Counted from the first letter of the stretch, positions 24,484 through 36,148 are shown. The stretch is DNA of 64,000 nt from Synechococcus sp. AG-679-A04 (GCA_003210775.1 QCUI01000002.1:1-64000), one strand, 5' to 3'. A program made the numbers and translations. Notes: generated by a model from the sequence alone, not told the origin.

Positions 24484-25326
24484 GTGCAGATCGCGAGCTG
24501 GAATGTCAATTCGATTCGCACGCGTCTGGATCATGTCCTCCGCTGGTTGGAGCAGAGCGGTGTGGATCTGCTGGCCCTTCAAGAGACCAAAGTCGATGAT
24601 CCGCTCTTTCCACTCGAGCCTTTCCGCTCAAGGGGTTATCACGTCAGTTTCCATGGTCAGAAGTCGTACAACGGCGTGGCCCTCATCAGCAGGCATCCCC
24701 TTCAGGACGTGCGCTTGGGGTTCTTGGGAGAACTGGAATCTGACCCTGAGGCTGAGGAGCTGAGTCAACAGAAGAGAGTGATCAGTGCTCTGGTGGATGG
24801 AATCCGGGTGATCAACCTCTACGTGCCCAACGGTTCCAGCCTCAAATCGGATAAGTACGACTACAAACTGAGCTGGATCTCATGCCTCGCGAGGTATCTG
24901 CAAGCAGCCCAAACAAGGGATGAGCCACTCTGCGTTGTGGGTGATTTCAACATCGGCCCGGAAGCCAGAGACCTTCATGACCCCGACCGTCTCAGCGGAG
25001 GAATCATGGCTTCAGATGCCGAACGCAACGCCTTGGCTCAAGCACTTGGGGTTGATCTAAAAGACGCCTTCCGGCTGTTCGAATCGGGCAGCGGCCACTG
25101 GAGCTGGTGGGACTACCGCAGCGGTGCATGGGACCGTGACAGCGGGTGGAGAATTGATCACATCTATCTCAGCTCCGATCTGCAGGAACTCGCCCTCAGC
25201 TGCCAGATCGACAAACGGGAGCGTGACCGCGAGCAACCCAGTGACCATGCCCCTGTGGTCGTTGACCTCTCCTGGGAGATGGAGGAGGAGTTCGATGACG
25301 ATCCGGAGACCTTCAGCGCTGATTAA
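24484..25326 (+). CDS. xth: Exodeoxyribonuclease III
   Basis: SWNVNSIRTRLDHVLRWLEQSGVDLLALQETK, VVGDFNIGPEARDLHDP, SDHAPVVVDL. Confidence 0.93.
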   Translation: MQIASWNVNSIRTRLDHVLRWLEQSGVDLLALQETKVDDPLFPLEPFRSRGYHVSFHGQKSYNGVALISRHPLQDVRLGFLGELESDPEAEELSQQKRVISALVDGIRVINLYVPNGSSLKSDKYDYKLSWISCLARYLQAAQTRDEPLCVVGDFNIGPEARDLHDPDRLSGGIMASDAERNALAQALGVDLKDAFRLFESGSGHWSWWDYRSGAWDRDSGWRIDHIYLSSDLQELALSCQIDKRERDREQPSDHAPVVVDLSWEMEEEFDDDPETFSAD

Positions 25327-25647
25327 GCCGCAGGGTGTTTGGGAGCGAGCTATTCAGAGGCGCTTTAGCTTGACCTGGAGCAAGAGTGCGGGCCAGTTCA
25401 TGCTCGATCCGTCACAGTCTTAAACAAGCCTTCTTTCGCGCGTCATGGAACGCCGTACGAGGCTGGAAATCGCCTGAGATCCGGGTCAGACGCTGTTCAG
25501 AGATGGCCTGGTCAGGGCCTAAAACAGGATGCCGATGCTGGTATCACAAGTTCCGGAATCTCCGCTTCGTACACAGATCAGCCGTTTTGGCACGTTCTTG
25601 GGTCAGGATGTGGCACGGTTTGCATCGGCCCTTTGGCATCCGCCCAC

Positions 25648-26949
25648 GTGACAGCACCAAGCTTGAACACCAGTCGCTCCCAGGAGCTCTTCAGTGCCGC
25701 CCAGGCTCTGATGCCTGGTGGCGTGAGCTCCCCAGTGCGTGCATTCAAATCTGTGGGTGGCCAGCCGATCGTCTTCGATCGGGTCAAGGGCGCTTACGCC
25801 TGGGACGTTGATGACAACAAATACATCGACTACGTCGGCAGTTGGGGACCCGCGATCTGCGGTCATGCCCATCCCGAAGTGATCAGTGCGCTGCAGGAAA
25901 CGATTGAGAAGGGCACCAGCTTTGGAGCCCCCTGCGCACTCGAGAACACGTTGGCAGAGATGGTGATCGAGGCCGTCCCCAGCGTGGAGATGGTTCGCTT
26001 CGTGAACAGCGGCACCGAAGCCTGCATGGCTGTGCTGCGTCTGATGCGCGCCTTCACAGGTCGCGACAAGGTCATCAAGTTCGAAGGTTGTTACCACGGC
26101 CATGCGGACATGTTCCTGGTGAAGGCCGGTTCCGGTGTGGCCACCCTCGGTCTGCCTGACTCACCTGGCGTTCCGCGCAGCACCACCGCCAATACCTTGA
26201 CCGCTCCTTACAACGATCTGGAGGCCGTCAAGCAGCTATTCGCAGAAAACCCTGATGCCATTTCAGGTGTCATTCTCGAGCCGATCGTCGGCAATGCCGG
26301 ATTCATCCAGCCTGAACCCGGTTTCCTTGAGGGTTTGCGTGAACTCACCAAGGAGAACGGCGCACTGCTCGTCTTTGACGAGGTCATGACAGGCTTCCGC
26401 ATCAGTTATGGCGGAGCCCAGGCCCATTTCGGTGTCACCCCTGATCTCACCACCATGGGCAAGGTGATCGGCGGAGGGCTGCCCGTCGGCGCCTATGGCG
26501 GCCGACGGGAAATCATGGAGATGGTCGCTCCTGCTGGCCCCATGTACCAGGCCGGCACCCTGAGCGGAAATCCCCTCGCCATGACGGCGGGCATCAAGAC
26601 ACTTGAGCTTCTTAAACAGCCCGGTAGCTACGAAAAGCTCACCGCAACCACTGAGAAACTGGTGGCGGGCATCAAGGAGGCCGCGACCTCTGCCGGCCTT
26701 CCCATCACGAGCGGAAGTGTGAGCGCCATGTTCGGATTCTTCCTCTGCGAGGGACCTGTACGCAACTTCGAAGAGGCGAAGGCAACGGACGCTGAACGCT
26801 TCGGCAGACTGCACCGCGCCATGCTCGAGCGAGGCATTTACCTGGCTCCATCAGCCTTCGAGGCTGGCTTTACCTCCCTGGCCCATTCGGACGCAGACAT
26901 CGAAGCCACAATTCAGGCGTTCCGAGAAAGCTTCGCTGCTATCTCCTGA
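25648..26949 (+). CDS. hemL: Glutamate-1-semialdehyde 2,1-aminomutase
   Basis: [72 protein letters not shown]. Confidence 0.95.
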   Translation: MTAPSLNTSRSQELFSAAQALMPGGVSSPVRAFKSVGGQPIVFDRVKGAYAWDVDDNKYIDYVGSWGPAICGHAHPEVISALQETIEKGTSFGAPCALENTLAEMVIEAVPSVEMVRFVNSGTEACMAVLRLMRAFTGRDKVIKFEGCYHGHADMFLVKAGSGVATLGLPDSPGVPRSTTANTLTAPYNDLEAVKQLFAENPDAISGVILEPIVGNAGFIQPEPGFLEGLRELTKENGALLVFDEVMTGFRISYGGAQAHFGVTPDLTTMGKVIGGGLPVGAYGGRREIMEMVAPAGPMYQAGTLSGNPLAMTAGIKTLELLKQPGSYEKLTATTEKLVAGIKEAATSAGLPITSGSVSAMFGFFLCEGPVRNFEEAKATDAERFGRLHRAMLERGIYLAPSAFEAGFTSLAHSDADIEATIQAFRESFAAIS

Positions 26950-26971
26950 ACCTCAAATCAGGCTCACCCCC

Positions 26972-28267
26972 ATGCCACATCCCAGCATCGGCATGGGAAA
27001 CCAGTTCAGAAAGGCGTTGATCGGGGTGACCCTCGTAGTGGCCTCACTGCAGGGCTCTCCCAGCCGCGCAGGCCCATTACAGACATGGCTGCAGCTGCCT
27101 AAGTGGCTCGATCTCAGTATCGACTACACAGCAGAGCCCATGACCGGCATTAGCGGTGGAATCAATCCTTCAGCAGCAAGCTGGTATCAAGCCGTAGTGC
27201 TCGACCTGTCCCTGAGCAGCGGTTTCGGAAAGAGCCAGCAGCAGTGGAGTGAACTGGATCACTGGCAGCTCAATCTGCAGCTGACCAATGATGCCGGCAA
27301 CCCCGATCTGAACACCGAGCTGGGATCCGCGTTCACGCTGCAGACCCTGGTGAATCCTGTGGGGACCTGGATCACCGAAGCCTCTGTGGTCAGAAATCGC
27401 GGCGAGAGTTGGTGGCAAGCCGAGCTAGGCCTGATGTCGCTGGATCCAGTCATGGCTGGAGAACCAGGCTTTCTATCTGCTCCTGCCATGGGCAGTTACA
27501 TCAGCTCAGTACTCAACAACACTTTGAACCTGTTAATTGTAGGAGTACCGATTGATCCCTTCGTTGCACCTGGAGTCAAACTCAAGGCCCATTCAGACTC
27601 TCTTGGTTCACTGGAATATGCCTACTTCTACCTGAACCCTCAGACCAGTATTGCGGCAAGCCTTGGGGTTGATCCAGGGGTCCCTGATGTGCAGGGCGGT
27701 GTTCAAGCTCTGCAATGGAAAACCAACCCTCTGCGATCCAGAACTGATCTTTCAGCAGAGATCAGCATTCCAGGCACCGACGAGAGCGTGATCAGACAGT
27801 TACCCCTACCTGAAGTTCAACTTGGGGGCTATTTCTCATCAACCCGTCTCCTGATCGACAACGCAAATGAGCTGGGAGAAGGAATCAACCGCGGCATTTA
27901 CGGCTCGGTCACCTGGCCTCTTGATGTACCGGTCGGCCTGGATAATCGAGTTTGGGCTGGTGGCACCGTTAGCTTCGACCCTTCAAACAACCCTTACCCA
28001 ACATTCATCTCAGGTGGCTGGCTGAGCCAAGGCATCATTCCTGGCCGACCACTTGATGTGCTTGCCCTGGGTCTGGGTCGTACCAGTTTCAGCCCGACCA
28101 TCAATCCGGGACTGAGCCACGAGGGGACGATTGAATTGAATTACTCGTTTTATGTTTCAGAGATTTTTCAGATTCAGCCTGTGATGCAATGGATTGTCAA
28201 TCCAGGTGGTGAAGGCAAAGTGCAAGGTATCTGGGCTGGAGGCGTACAGATCAACTTAAGCCTCTGA
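26972..28267 (+). CDS. Carbohydrate-selective porin, OprB-like
   Basis: Signal peptide and beta-barrel alternation; LELNYSF-type C-terminal strands. Confidence 0.6.
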   Translation: MPHPSIGMGNQFRKALIGVTLVVASLQGSPSRAGPLQTWLQLPKWLDLSIDYTAEPMTGISGGINPSAASWYQAVVLDLSLSSGFGKSQQQWSELDHWQLNLQLTNDAGNPDLNTELGSAFTLQTLVNPVGTWITEASVVRNRGESWWQAELGLMSLDPVMAGEPGFLSAPAMGSYISSVLNNTLNLLIVGVPIDPFVAPGVKLKAHSDSLGSLEYAYFYLNPQTSIAASLGVDPGVPDVQGGVQALQWKTNPLRSRTDLSAEISIPGTDESVIRQLPLPEVQLGGYFSSTRLLIDNANELGEGINRGIYGSVTWPLDVPVGLDNRVWAGGTVSFDPSNNPYPTFISGGWLSQGIIPGRPLDVLALGLGRTSFSPTINPGLSHEGTIELNYSFYVSEIFQIQPVMQWIVNPGGEGKVQGIWAGGVQINLSL

Positions 28268-28270
28268 CCC

Positions 28271-28765
28271 TCAGCGATAGTTCTCAAACTGAAGAGGTAC
28301 ATCCAGCTCATCTTCTTTTGAGCGCAACAACTGAATCACCTGCTGGAGATCATCCTTGCTCTTGCCTGTCACTCTGAGACTCTCTCCTTGAATGGCGACT
28401 GTCACTTTCTTGAGCTCATCACGGATAATCTTGCTCATTTTCTTGGCAAGTTCCTGACTAAGTCCTTTCTTCAATTCAACCGTCTGCTGCACACGATTAC
28501 CACCCACTGTTTCCGCAGGCTGAAAATCGAAGATCTTTAAAGACAGATCTCTCTTTGTCGCCTTAGCCCGCAGAATATCTTCAACCGCTTGAAGGGTCAT
28601 GTCACTGGCCGTGGTGATCACAACAGCGGCGTCTTCAAGGTCGATCTCGGTACCGGAATCCTTGAGGTCATAGCGCTGAGAAACGTCCCTACGAACTTGA
28701 TCAAGCGTATTCACCAACTCCTGACGGTCAAAATCAGAGACCACATCAAATGAATACGAAGCCAT
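28271..28765 (-). CDS. YajQ family nucleotide-binding protein
   Basis: MASYSFDVVSDFDRQELVNTLDQVRRDVSQRYDLK. Confidence 0.92.
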   Translation of the reverse strand: MASYSFDVVSDFDRQELVNTLDQVRRDVSQRYDLKDSGTEIDLEDAAVVITTASDMTLQAVEDILRAKATKRDLSLKIFDFQPAETVGGNRVQQTVELKKGLSQELAKKMSKIIRDELKKVTVAIQGESLRVTGKSKDDLQQVIQLLRSKEDELDVPLQFENYR

Positions 28766-28914
28766 TGAACAATCATCGGTGGTTGAAGGTTAGCAATGCT
28801 CATGAAGCCTCTCTCAACAGAAGATCTGTCAACGGATGGATAGTGATGAGATGTTCATCTTCAATCAGCAACTCCACACCAACCGCCGCTTCAGGACCGG
28901 CATGACCAAGACGG

Positions 28915-29451
28915 ATGCAGACGACTTGGTCATGCCGTCAGGCTGATCGCGTCGATCAACAGTCGATCACTATTGTTTCAACCGCGATTGCCTTGACTGT
29001 GTTCATCACGGACCTTCTCACCCGGACGCCCGCGGCGCCCTACGCCTTGTCGCTCGTGTGCTCGGGAGCCGTGGTGATCGCCAGCATCATTCCACTGGGT
29101 GCCGCCCGTTCACAGGCGGACTTCACGATGGACGACATGAAGGCTCCAAGGGCCATGTTCGACCGTCTTCCCGCCTGGGGAAAACGGGCCAGCTGGGCAC
29201 ATCAGAACAGCTTCGAAGCATTCGGCCTGCATGCGCCAGCAGCACTTCTAGCCCTGATCGCCGTACTGCAAATTGGAGAACTTCAGGGGCTTGCCATTCC
29301 CGCAGCCCTGCTCCAGCCCGCGCTGCGTCTGATTTATCTGCCGGCCTATGTGGCCAATGTGCCTCCCCTGAGAGGACTGTGTTGGGCTGGCGCTCTGCTT
29401 TGCACCGGCATCCTCTACATCGAGGGGCTTAGAGCTCTACTGGTCGCCTAA
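28915..29451 (+). CDS. MAPEG family membrane protein; start uncertain
   Basis: AHQNSFEAFGLHAPAALLAL. Confidence 0.75.
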   Translation: MQTTWSCRQADRVDQQSITIVSTAIALTVFITDLLTRTPAAPYALSLVCSGAVVIASIIPLGAARSQADFTMDDMKAPRAMFDRLPAWGKRASWAHQNSFEAFGLHAPAALLALIAVLQIGELQGLAIPAALLQPALRLIYLPAYVANVPPLRGLCWAGALLCTGILYIEGLRALLVA

Positions 29452-30362
29452 CTCTTGCCCTGCTGGAATTGCTTCAGAGCAGCCAGCAATGAAGCAGGTG
29501 ACTGAGGATCCACCATCAGCACGCTGCCGGCGGGCGAGTCAGCCATGCGTTGCCCCATGGCCATCCAGTCCTCAGCCAGCATCAGCCGAACAGCCTCTTC
29601 AGCCTCCGGGCTCTCGGCAAGAGCCTTGGCCATGACGCGTGCCGCTTCGGACTTCGCTTCAGCCATCACACCTTGCTGCTTGGCCTGGCCTTCGGCCTCA
29701 AGCAGGATCGCTTCCTTCTGGGCACGGGCATCAAGGACAAGAGCCTCCGCACGACCACGCGCCTCATTCAACTGGGCTTCTTTTTCTCCTTCGGAACGCA
29801 GAATCGCAGCGCGCTTCTCGCGTTCGGCAGTCATCTGAGCCTCCATCGCCTGCTTGACTCCCGGCGAGGGATTGATATCGCGCATTTCAACCCGGGTTAC
29901 TTTGACTCCCCATGGATCGGTTGCCTCATCAAGCTCCTTCAGAAGAAGCTCGTTCACCTCGCTGCGAGTAGTGAAGGTCTGGTCAAGATCCAACTTGCCC
30001 ATCTCGGCACGAATCTGGGTCAACACCAGGTTCACCATCGCTGCCTGCAGATCGTCCACGGCGTAATACGCCTGAGAATGCTCAAGCAATTGCCAATACA
30101 CCACGGCATCCACCTCGATGGAGACGTTGTCTCGGGTGATGCAGAGCTGGGGGGGAATATCCAGAACCCGTTCCTTGAGTGACTCGTGACTCACCACACG
30201 TTCGACAACGGGAATCACGATGGAGAGCCCAGGCTGCAACTCACGGTCGAACTTGCCGAGCCGCTCGACGAGACGCGATCGGCCACCGCTGGTGACCTTG
30301 ACACTGCCACTGCCCAGAAGAGCGATCAGGATCAATGCAGGCAGGCTCAGCAGCGCTTCCAT
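29448..30362 (-). CDS. SPFH/band 7 (stomatin/QmcA-like) protein
   Basis: VERLGKFDRELQPGLSIVIPVVERVVSHESLKERVLDIPPQ. Confidence 0.88.
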   Translation of the reverse strand: MEALLSLPALILIALLGSGSVKVTSGGRSRLVERLGKFDRELQPGLSIVIPVVERVVSHESLKERVLDIPPQLCITRDNVSIEVDAVVYWQLLEHSQAYYAVDDLQAAMVNLVLTQIRAEMGKLDLDQTFTTRSEVNELLLKELDEATDPWGVKVTRVEMRDINPSPGVKQAMEAQMTAEREKRAAILRSEGEKEAQLNEARGRAEALVLDARAQKEAILLEAEGQAKQQGVMAEAKSEAARVMAKALAESPEAEEAVRLMLAEDWMAMGQRMADSPAGSVLMVDPQSPASLLAALKQFQQGKS

Positions 30363-30422
30363 GACGAAATGGATGTCTGATGCGACGTTAGTCCCCAAAG
30401 TGAGGCGAACAAGCCACCAGAC

Positions 30423-30866
30423 ATGCCACCTCTTTGGAGTCCTTTGATCTGGTTGTTGGTGGCTGGCGTGCTGCTGGTCTTCGAGCTCCTGCAACCCAGT
30501 TTTGACGGCTTGATGTTCGCCGTCTTCGCCGGGCTTGTCGTGTCGGTACTGACAGCCTTGCTGCCCCTGCAAGTCTGGATTCAGATCATCCTGTTCAGTG
30601 TCATCACAGTGCTGGGGACGCTTTGGCTGAGCCGCTGGTCTGCCCAACGCAATCCAAGGCCCGGACGTCGAAGACTGAAAGACAACACAGCCGAAGTACT
30701 GACCACGATTGAACCCGGAGGAGAAGGCAGGGTTCGCTGGCAGGGCCAGAGCTGGGCGGCCAGTTCACTGGATGTGGAAACTTCCCTTCAGGCAGGAGAA
30801 CGCGTGCTTGTGATTAGCAGAGAGGGAACCCGACTCCAGGTTCTGCCGACCCCGCCTTCGCCCTGA
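30423..30866 (+). CDS. NfeD family protein
   Basis: N-terminal TMs, C-terminal GEGRVRWQGQSWAASS...GERVLVISREGTRLQV OB domain; divergent from SPFH gene. Confidence 0.8.
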   Translation: MPPLWSPLIWLLVAGVLLVFELLQPSFDGLMFAVFAGLVVSVLTALLPLQVWIQIILFSVITVLGTLWLSRWSAQRNPRPGRRRLKDNTAEVLTTIEPGGEGRVRWQGQSWAASSLDVETSLQAGERVLVISREGTRLQVLPTPPSP

Positions 30867-30869
30867 ATA

Positions 30870-31382
30870 TCAGTCGAAAAACAGCAGGCTGACAACCTTC
30901 CCCATGTCCTCGGCACTCCGACAGCTGGCAAGAAGAGTCTCGCTGTCATGAAAAGCAAGACAAATCAGTTGATCACAACGACTAATGATGTCCTGATTGC
31001 AGAGGCTGCTGGCCATCGGCAGAGGCAGGTCGTCGTGCTCAGGCTTCTCAATCAGATGCAGAACACTCTCCAATTGATCGCGGATCTCAGGCCCCTGACG
31101 ACTCAGACTCTGCGGCAGAAGCACCGTGAGCTTTGAGGAATCCACAGCCAGGACGCCTCGAATCACCGCTGCATTGACCCCCTGCGCACCTGAAGTCACG
31201 AGAGAGTGGCCTTCCTGCGCAAGCGATCGGGCGATCAGCTCAATCAGATGGATGGCGACCACAGGAACATGACGACTACCGAGGATGGCAATCCGCCGCG
31301 CTCCCTGGTCTTGGAGCAAAGCCAATTCCTGCGCAAGGGTGTCCACCCTGTCCAGCGCAGGAAGATCAAGGGATCGGCTCAA
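30870..31382 (-). CDS. DprA/SMF Rossmann-like protein
   Basis: RRIAILGSRHVP...GHSLVTSGAQGVNAAVIRG. Confidence 0.55.
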   Translation of the reverse strand: MSRSLDLPALDRVDTLAQELALLQDQGARRIAILGSRHVPVVAIHLIELIARSLAQEGHSLVTSGAQGVNAAVIRGVLAVDSSKLTVLLPQSLSRQGPEIRDQLESVLHLIEKPEHDDLPLPMASSLCNQDIISRCDQLICLAFHDSETLLASCRSAEDMGKVVSLLFFD

Positions 31383-31436
31383 TGACTACCTGCGAGCGTT
31401 CCTAGACGCTAGCAGCGTTGAACCCTGTCGGGACCA

Positions 31437-32546
31437 TCACTTTGAGCTGATCGCCAGGTGTTCCAGTCCCACGGCACTGAGCAAGTCCGCTAGGCGGCAG
31501 TGTTCCTCCACAAGGCGGAAGGCGTAAGTCGCCTTCACTGCCTCATGCAGACGCACGTGGCCGAACGCCTGTTCGATCACTTCAACGGTCCCGAGAGTGT
31601 CCTGCTCGACCTTGAGCAATGGCACCTCCAGTTCATCCGCTCTGCTGATCAACTGAGGAAGCGGATCTCCGGCACCCGTCAGAATCAGACACTGTGTGGA
31701 TGCCTCCAGGGCTGCCAACTGAATATCAGTGCGATCTGCTCCGGTCACGACAGCCATGTTGCGGCGGCGGCGGAAGAACTCCATCGCTGAATTCACATTC
31801 ATTGCCCCGATGCTGAGGGTCTCGACCAGCAGGTCGAGTTTCTCGCTGCAGCAGATCACCCGCGCATCGAGCCGACGCACGAGTTCACCCACCGTGACAC
31901 TGCGCAGCAGTGGCGAGCGGGGCATCACACCGAACACCTTGATGCCAAGCGCCTGGAGAGACGGCACGACATCACGTTCCAGCTTTTCCACATCATCGGG
32001 AGTGACTGCATTCAGCACCACCCCGCGCAATCGGTCACCAAGCTGCTGACTGGCGGCCAGCAACGCATCAACGCTGCGACTGTCTTCCCAGAGATGCACG
32101 AGCACCACCGGTGCATCGAGGTCGCGGGCCAGTTGTACCAGACTCAGCCCATAGAGCAGACCCTCATGGAGATTGCCGGCGGCTTCCAACAGGGTGACCG
32201 AACTCTCTGACTGCTGAAGACTGGTCCGAAGTTGTTCAAGCCCCTCTCCAGCAGCCAGGGTTCCCTTCAAAAGCCGTTGCTGAGCAGTGTCGGGAGACAG
32301 CAGATGCAGAGAAGGGATCAGGTCCTGATCTAGCAACCCAAGGGTCTCTCCAACGAAACGGACATCGTCATCGATCAATGTTGAGGGCAGCACTCCTTGA
32401 TCGGACTCCCAGTCAAGGCTGGTGGCAAGCGGTTTTCCGAAAAGGACGCGAATGCCGACCGAGCGCAGATGCCTTGCAATCCCGAGGACTAAGGCGGACT
32501 TGCCGCTGAAGGGTTCACAGGATCCGATCAGCAGCGTTGAGCCCAT
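31437..32546 (-). CDS. BioD-like/DRTGG-domain phosphotransacetylase-family protein
   Basis: LLIGSCEPFSGKSALVLGIARHLRSVGIRVLFGKPL; VVTGADRTDIQLAALEAS. Confidence 0.75.
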   Translation of the reverse strand: MGSTLLIGSCEPFSGKSALVLGIARHLRSVGIRVLFGKPLATSLDWESDQGVLPSTLIDDDVRFVGETLGLLDQDLIPSLHLLSPDTAQQRLLKGTLAAGEGLEQLRTSLQQSESSVTLLEAAGNLHEGLLYGLSLVQLARDLDAPVVLVHLWEDSRSVDALLAASQQLGDRLRGVVLNAVTPDDVEKLERDVVPSLQALGIKVFGVMPRSPLLRSVTVGELVRRLDARVICCSEKLDLLVETLSIGAMNVNSAMEFFRRRRNMAVVTGADRTDIQLAALEASTQCLILTGAGDPLPQLISRADELEVPLLKVEQDTLGTVEVIEQAFGHVRLHEAVKATYAFRLVEEHCRLADLLSAVGLEHLAISSK

Positions 32547-32575
32547 CCGGGAGATCTGAGGTTGGTGCTCACAAT

Positions 32576-32971
32576 TTAAGGGGAACCATCCCCCGCAATC
32601 TGCTCAAGCAACAACCACTGCCAGAAGCTGTCCGGGAGATCCTGACGGCCAGCTTCTACAGCTTGCATCAGCCAATCCAACAGTTGGTGTGCAGGGCATT
32701 CAAAGGGATACCGCTGATCAGCTAGGTCCTGAAATCGCAACTCACAGCGACAGGCCTGCAGGGGGGCATTGGCAGGGCTCCAGCTCAGCAGGTACCGATG
32801 GGGCTGAGCATCACTGCGGGCACGCTCACCTCCAAACTGGCACAGAGGCAATTGTTCAAGAGCATGTCTTAGAGCCTGCTCTCTCCGAAGCCCCCCGCAG
32901 TAAGGAGCGAACAGTGCCAGTTGAGCGTCACCGGACGGACTGGACAACGTCATACCGTCGAGCTGTTCCAA
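32576..32971 (-). CDS. Conserved cyanobacterial hypothetical protein
   Basis: 131-aa ORF. Confidence 0.5.
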   Translation of the reverse strand: MEQLDGMTLSSPSGDAQLALFAPYCGGLRREQALRHALEQLPLCQFGGERARSDAQPHRYLLSWSPANAPLQACRCELRFQDLADQRYPFECPAHQLLDWLMQAVEAGRQDLPDSFWQWLLLEQIAGDGSP

Positions 32972-32973
32972 GC

Positions 32974-33762
32974 ATGCACCAGTTCACCGCCATGGCCCAA
33001 CCTGTGCCAAGGACCTCCGACGCAAGCTCCGTGGCAGAGACCTGGGCAGGTCGCAGAGTGGGAATCACAGGCGCAGGAGGTGAACTGGGTCGTGCACTCA
33101 CGCGCAGGCTCAGAGAGAGGGGCGCCTGGGTCGTTGCTCTGAGTCATCGTCCCAAGCCGAGGGAGCTGAACAGCCTGACCGGGCCTCAGGAGTGGATCTG
33201 CTGGAGCTGCGGGAAGGAAGACGAGCTTGATTCCACACTGAGTCGTCTCGATGTGCTCGTGCTCAACCACGGCATCAACCCGGGAGGCGATCAGAGCCCC
33301 GAGAGCCTGAACAAGGCCCTTGAGGTCAATGCCCTCAGCCAATGGAGGCTTTTACAGCGCTTTGAGCAGCTGGAGAGGGACCTCAGGCAACCGGCACAGC
33401 CACCGGAGCTGTGGGTGAACACATCGGAAGCTGAAATTCAACCGGCACTGAGCCCTGCTTATGAGCTGAGCAAGCGCTTGATCGGCCAGCTCGTAAGCCT
33501 GCGCTGGAGTGCACCGCGTCAGGAGCGAACCAACCTGCCGAAACTGCGCAAACTTGTGCTCGGTCCATTCCGTTCAGAACTCAATCCGATCGGTGTGATG
33601 TCAGCTGATTTCGTATCAGGTCAAATCCTCTGGCAAGCCGACCTAGGCCTGCCACTGATCATCGTCACCCCCAATCCGCTCACCTTGCTGGCAATGCCTC
33701 TCATCGAGCTGGGGCGGTTGGCCTACAACAAAATTTTGTGGATTAATCACCACGATCGGTGA
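32974..33762 (+). CDS. Short-chain dehydrogenase/reductase family protein
   Basis: [47 protein letters not shown]. Confidence 0.75.
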   Translation: MHQFTAMAQPVPRTSDASSVAETWAGRRVGITGAGGELGRALTRRLRERGAWVVALSHRPKPRELNSLTGPQEWICWSCGKEDELDSTLSRLDVLVLNHGINPGGDQSPESLNKALEVNALSQWRLLQRFEQLERDLRQPAQPPELWVNTSEAEIQPALSPAYELSKRLIGQLVSLRWSAPRQERTNLPKLRKLVLGPFRSELNPIGVMSADFVSGQILWQADLGLPLIIVTPNPLTLLAMPLIELGRLAYNKILWINHHDR

Positions 33763-34582
33763 GGATCTCGCATCCATCGGAGGTCACGACAATCGTGTGC
33801 TCCCACTGCGCGGACAGGCTGCCATCGCGAGTCACCACAGTCCAGCGGTCCCTGAGCGTTCGACAGGCATTGCTGCCGGCGTTCAGGATCGGTTCAACCG
33901 CCAGGGTCATGCCAGGACGCAGCTTGACGTTCGGCAGAACGTCCGTCCGGAAGTTGAACACGGACGGTTCTTCGTGGAGATTGCGGCCTACACCGTGACC
34001 GGTGTAGTCCTCCACCACACTGAATCCACCTTCATGGACGCGATCCTCAACGGCTCCAGCGATATCGAGCAAGGTGTTTCCAGAGCGGATTTGAGCCAGT
34101 CCTGCCATCAGTGACTCTTGAGCCACTTTGCTGAGGGCGGCCGCCTGATCACTCACCTCACCAACGCAAATGGTGACGCAACTGTCGCCGTGATACCCCT
34201 CGAAAAATGCTCCCGTGTCCACCTTGAGCAAATCGCCGGCATGAATCACTTTTTTGCTGTTGGGGATGCCGTGCACCACCTCATCGTTGATGCTTGAGCA
34301 GATGCTGGCGGGGAATCCGTGATACCCCTTGAAACTTGGGGTTGCGCCCATTTCCCTGATGCGTCGCTCGGCATGAGCATCCAGATCGGCAGTGGTTTGG
34401 CCGGGCTCAACCATCTCCATGATCTCCCGAAGCACAGTCGCCACAATGCGACTGGCCTTTGCCATGATTTTTAGCTCTCTCGCGGATTTGATCTCCACTC
34501 CCCGACGCTTCTGAATGCGCGGACCCGTGGCGGTCACGCTGCCGGAGCTGGTCGAGGCAAGGAGATCGGCGAACAAATTCAT
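33743..34582 (-). CDS. map: Methionine aminopeptidase
   Basis: [39 protein letters not shown]. Confidence 0.95.
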   Translation of the reverse strand: MNLFADLLASTSSGSVTATGPRIQKRRGVEIKSARELKIMAKASRIVATVLREIMEMVEPGQTTADLDAHAERRIREMGATPSFKGYHGFPASICSSINDEVVHGIPNSKKVIHAGDLLKVDTGAFFEGYHGDSCVTICVGEVSDQAAALSKVAQESLMAGLAQIRSGNTLLDIAGAVEDRVHEGGFSVVEDYTGHGVGRNLHEEPSVFNFRTDVLPNVKLRPGMTLAVEPILNAGSNACRTLRDRWTVVTRDGSLSAQWEHTIVVTSDGCEILTDRGD

Positions 34583-34642
34583 CGGTGATTTCTTCGGGCA
34601 GTCCCGACGTCCTGCTGTCACGCTATCAATGGTGACGAGCTG

Positions 34643-34966
34643 ATGCCGGTGGCTCTCTGGATGGCACGACTGCGGCGCTGGCATAGCAGAGTGGCGCCCT
34701 TAGTACTTTTGCCGTTGATGACCACGGTCATTACAGGCCTGAGTTACCGACTAGCGCGCGACTGGTTCGGCATGAGTCGCGACAGCGCTCACTGGCTGAT
34801 GAGCCTGCATGAAGGGGAATGGCTTGGACCGCAGCTTGAACCTGTGGTGGTTCTCCTCAATGCACTGGGCGTGCTCTGGATGTTGATCACGGGCGGAGGA
34901 ATGATGGTGCAGTCCTGGAGAAACGCTTGGAAGAAACGCTCAGTCGACGGTGAGTCGAGGGGGTAA
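34643..34966 (+). CDS. PepSY-like membrane protein
   Basis: Two TM segments, [26 protein letters not shown]. Confidence 0.5.
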   Translation: MPVALWMARLRRWHSRVAPLVLLPLMTTVITGLSYRLARDWFGMSRDSAHWLMSLHEGEWLGPQLEPVVVLLNALGVLWMLITGGGMMVQSWRNAWKKRSVDGESRG

Positions 34967-34999
34967 GCTGGTTGTTTGGCGTGATTACCCGGAGCTGGG

Positions 35000-35461
35000 A
35001 TGGCAGCGGACCAGAAAGACACATCTGCACAAGACAATGCAGACGTCACAAGCACTGAGAAAGAGTCCCCGAAGACTGCTGCTCCAGCCGCCAAGGCTGA
35101 CCGCCTAAACCCTGCTGATCTAATCAGAGAGTTTGAGCAGGCGCAGCAGAAAACAGACCTTCCCGACATCTATGTCGGCGACACTGTTCGCGTCGGCGTT
35201 CGCATCAGCGAGGGCAACAAAGACCGTGTCCAGCCCTACGAGGGGGTGGTCATCGCCAAGCGTCACGGCGGAGTGAATCAGACCATCACCGTCCGCCGTA
35301 TTTTTCAGGGAATTGGCGTTGAAAGAGTGTTTATGCTGCATAGTCCCCAAGTGGCCTCCATCAAGGTGGAGCGCCGCGGTAAGGTACGTCGTGCGAAGCT
35401 TTTCTATCTGCGGGAACGGGTGGGCAAGGCCACCCGCGTGAAGCAGCGCTTCGATCGCTGA
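35000..35461 (+). CDS. rplS: 50S ribosomal protein L19
   Basis: [33 protein letters not shown]...[22 protein letters not shown]. Confidence 0.95.
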   Translation: MAADQKDTSAQDNADVTSTEKESPKTAAPAAKADRLNPADLIREFEQAQQKTDLPDIYVGDTVRVGVRISEGNKDRVQPYEGVVIAKRHGGVNQTITVRRIFQGIGVERVFMLHSPQVASIKVERRGKVRRAKLFYLRERVGKATRVKQRFDR

Positions 35462-35523
35462 GGCTTAGGCCTCGTTCAATCCAATGCCATTGCTTAAGTG
35501 ATGGCCGAGGGGTCCATCGCCTT

Positions 35524-35596
35524 GCGCCGTTAGTTCAGTTGGTAGAACGCAGGTCTCCAAAACCTGATGTCGGGGGTTCAAGTCCTCCACGGCGCG
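35524..35596 (+). tRNA. tRNA-Trp (CCA)
   Basis: GCGCCGT...ACGGCGC acceptor, anticodon loop CTCCAAA, T-loop GTTCAAGTC. Confidence 0.93.
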
Positions 35597-35633
35597 TCCG
35601 ATGGCCCTTTCTGCAGTTTCCTAGATTTCGAGC

Positions 35634-35822
35634 ATGGAGTTGGATCTTCAACCTGGTGATGTGGTCAAGGTCCTCGAATCAGCCGCTCTCGGCTGGGTTC
35701 GTGCCCGTGTGATTCGTGTCAAATCCGGAGGACGAGTAGTCGTGCAGAGCGATCAAGGTCGTGAGTTCACGGCCCGTGGCAACCAAGTCCGTCTGATCGA
35801 GCCTGCAGGCTTCCGTCCCTGA
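35634..35822 (+). CDS. Small conserved SH3-like hypothetical protein
   Basis: LQPGDVVKVLESAALGWVRARVIRVKSGGRVVVQSDQGREFTARGNQVRLIEP. Confidence 0.6.
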   Translation: MELDLQPGDVVKVLESAALGWVRARVIRVKSGGRVVVQSDQGREFTARGNQVRLIEPAGFRP

Positions 35823-36148
35823 TCAAGCTGAATTCATCCCTTTATGGGATCACCATCGCCGGTGGCTGTAGCCCCCGGTTTTTTATGTCTTCTCAAAGCG
35901 CTGTCAGGGAGAACACTTTCTGACTGCTAAGCAGGGATGCAGATCTGATTGGCAATGCTGGAAAGTCTTGATTCAGAACTGATGTTCTGTTTGAAATCCA
36001 GGCGTAGTCGGTTCTGAAGCCAAGTTGTTCAGAACCAGAACAACGCGCGTATTGACGGAGGGCAGGGCAACAGTCGATACTTTCGATGTCGCGCGAGCGA
36101 CGCAGATCAGATTCCAACGGACGAGCACCGTCGATCTGAATCCGATCT

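Noticed and set aside
30423-30647. N-terminal extension of the SPFH ORF up to 30647
   Set aside because: It overlaps the divergent NfeD gene antisense; the typical stomatin start MEALLSLPALILIALLG at 30362 is better.
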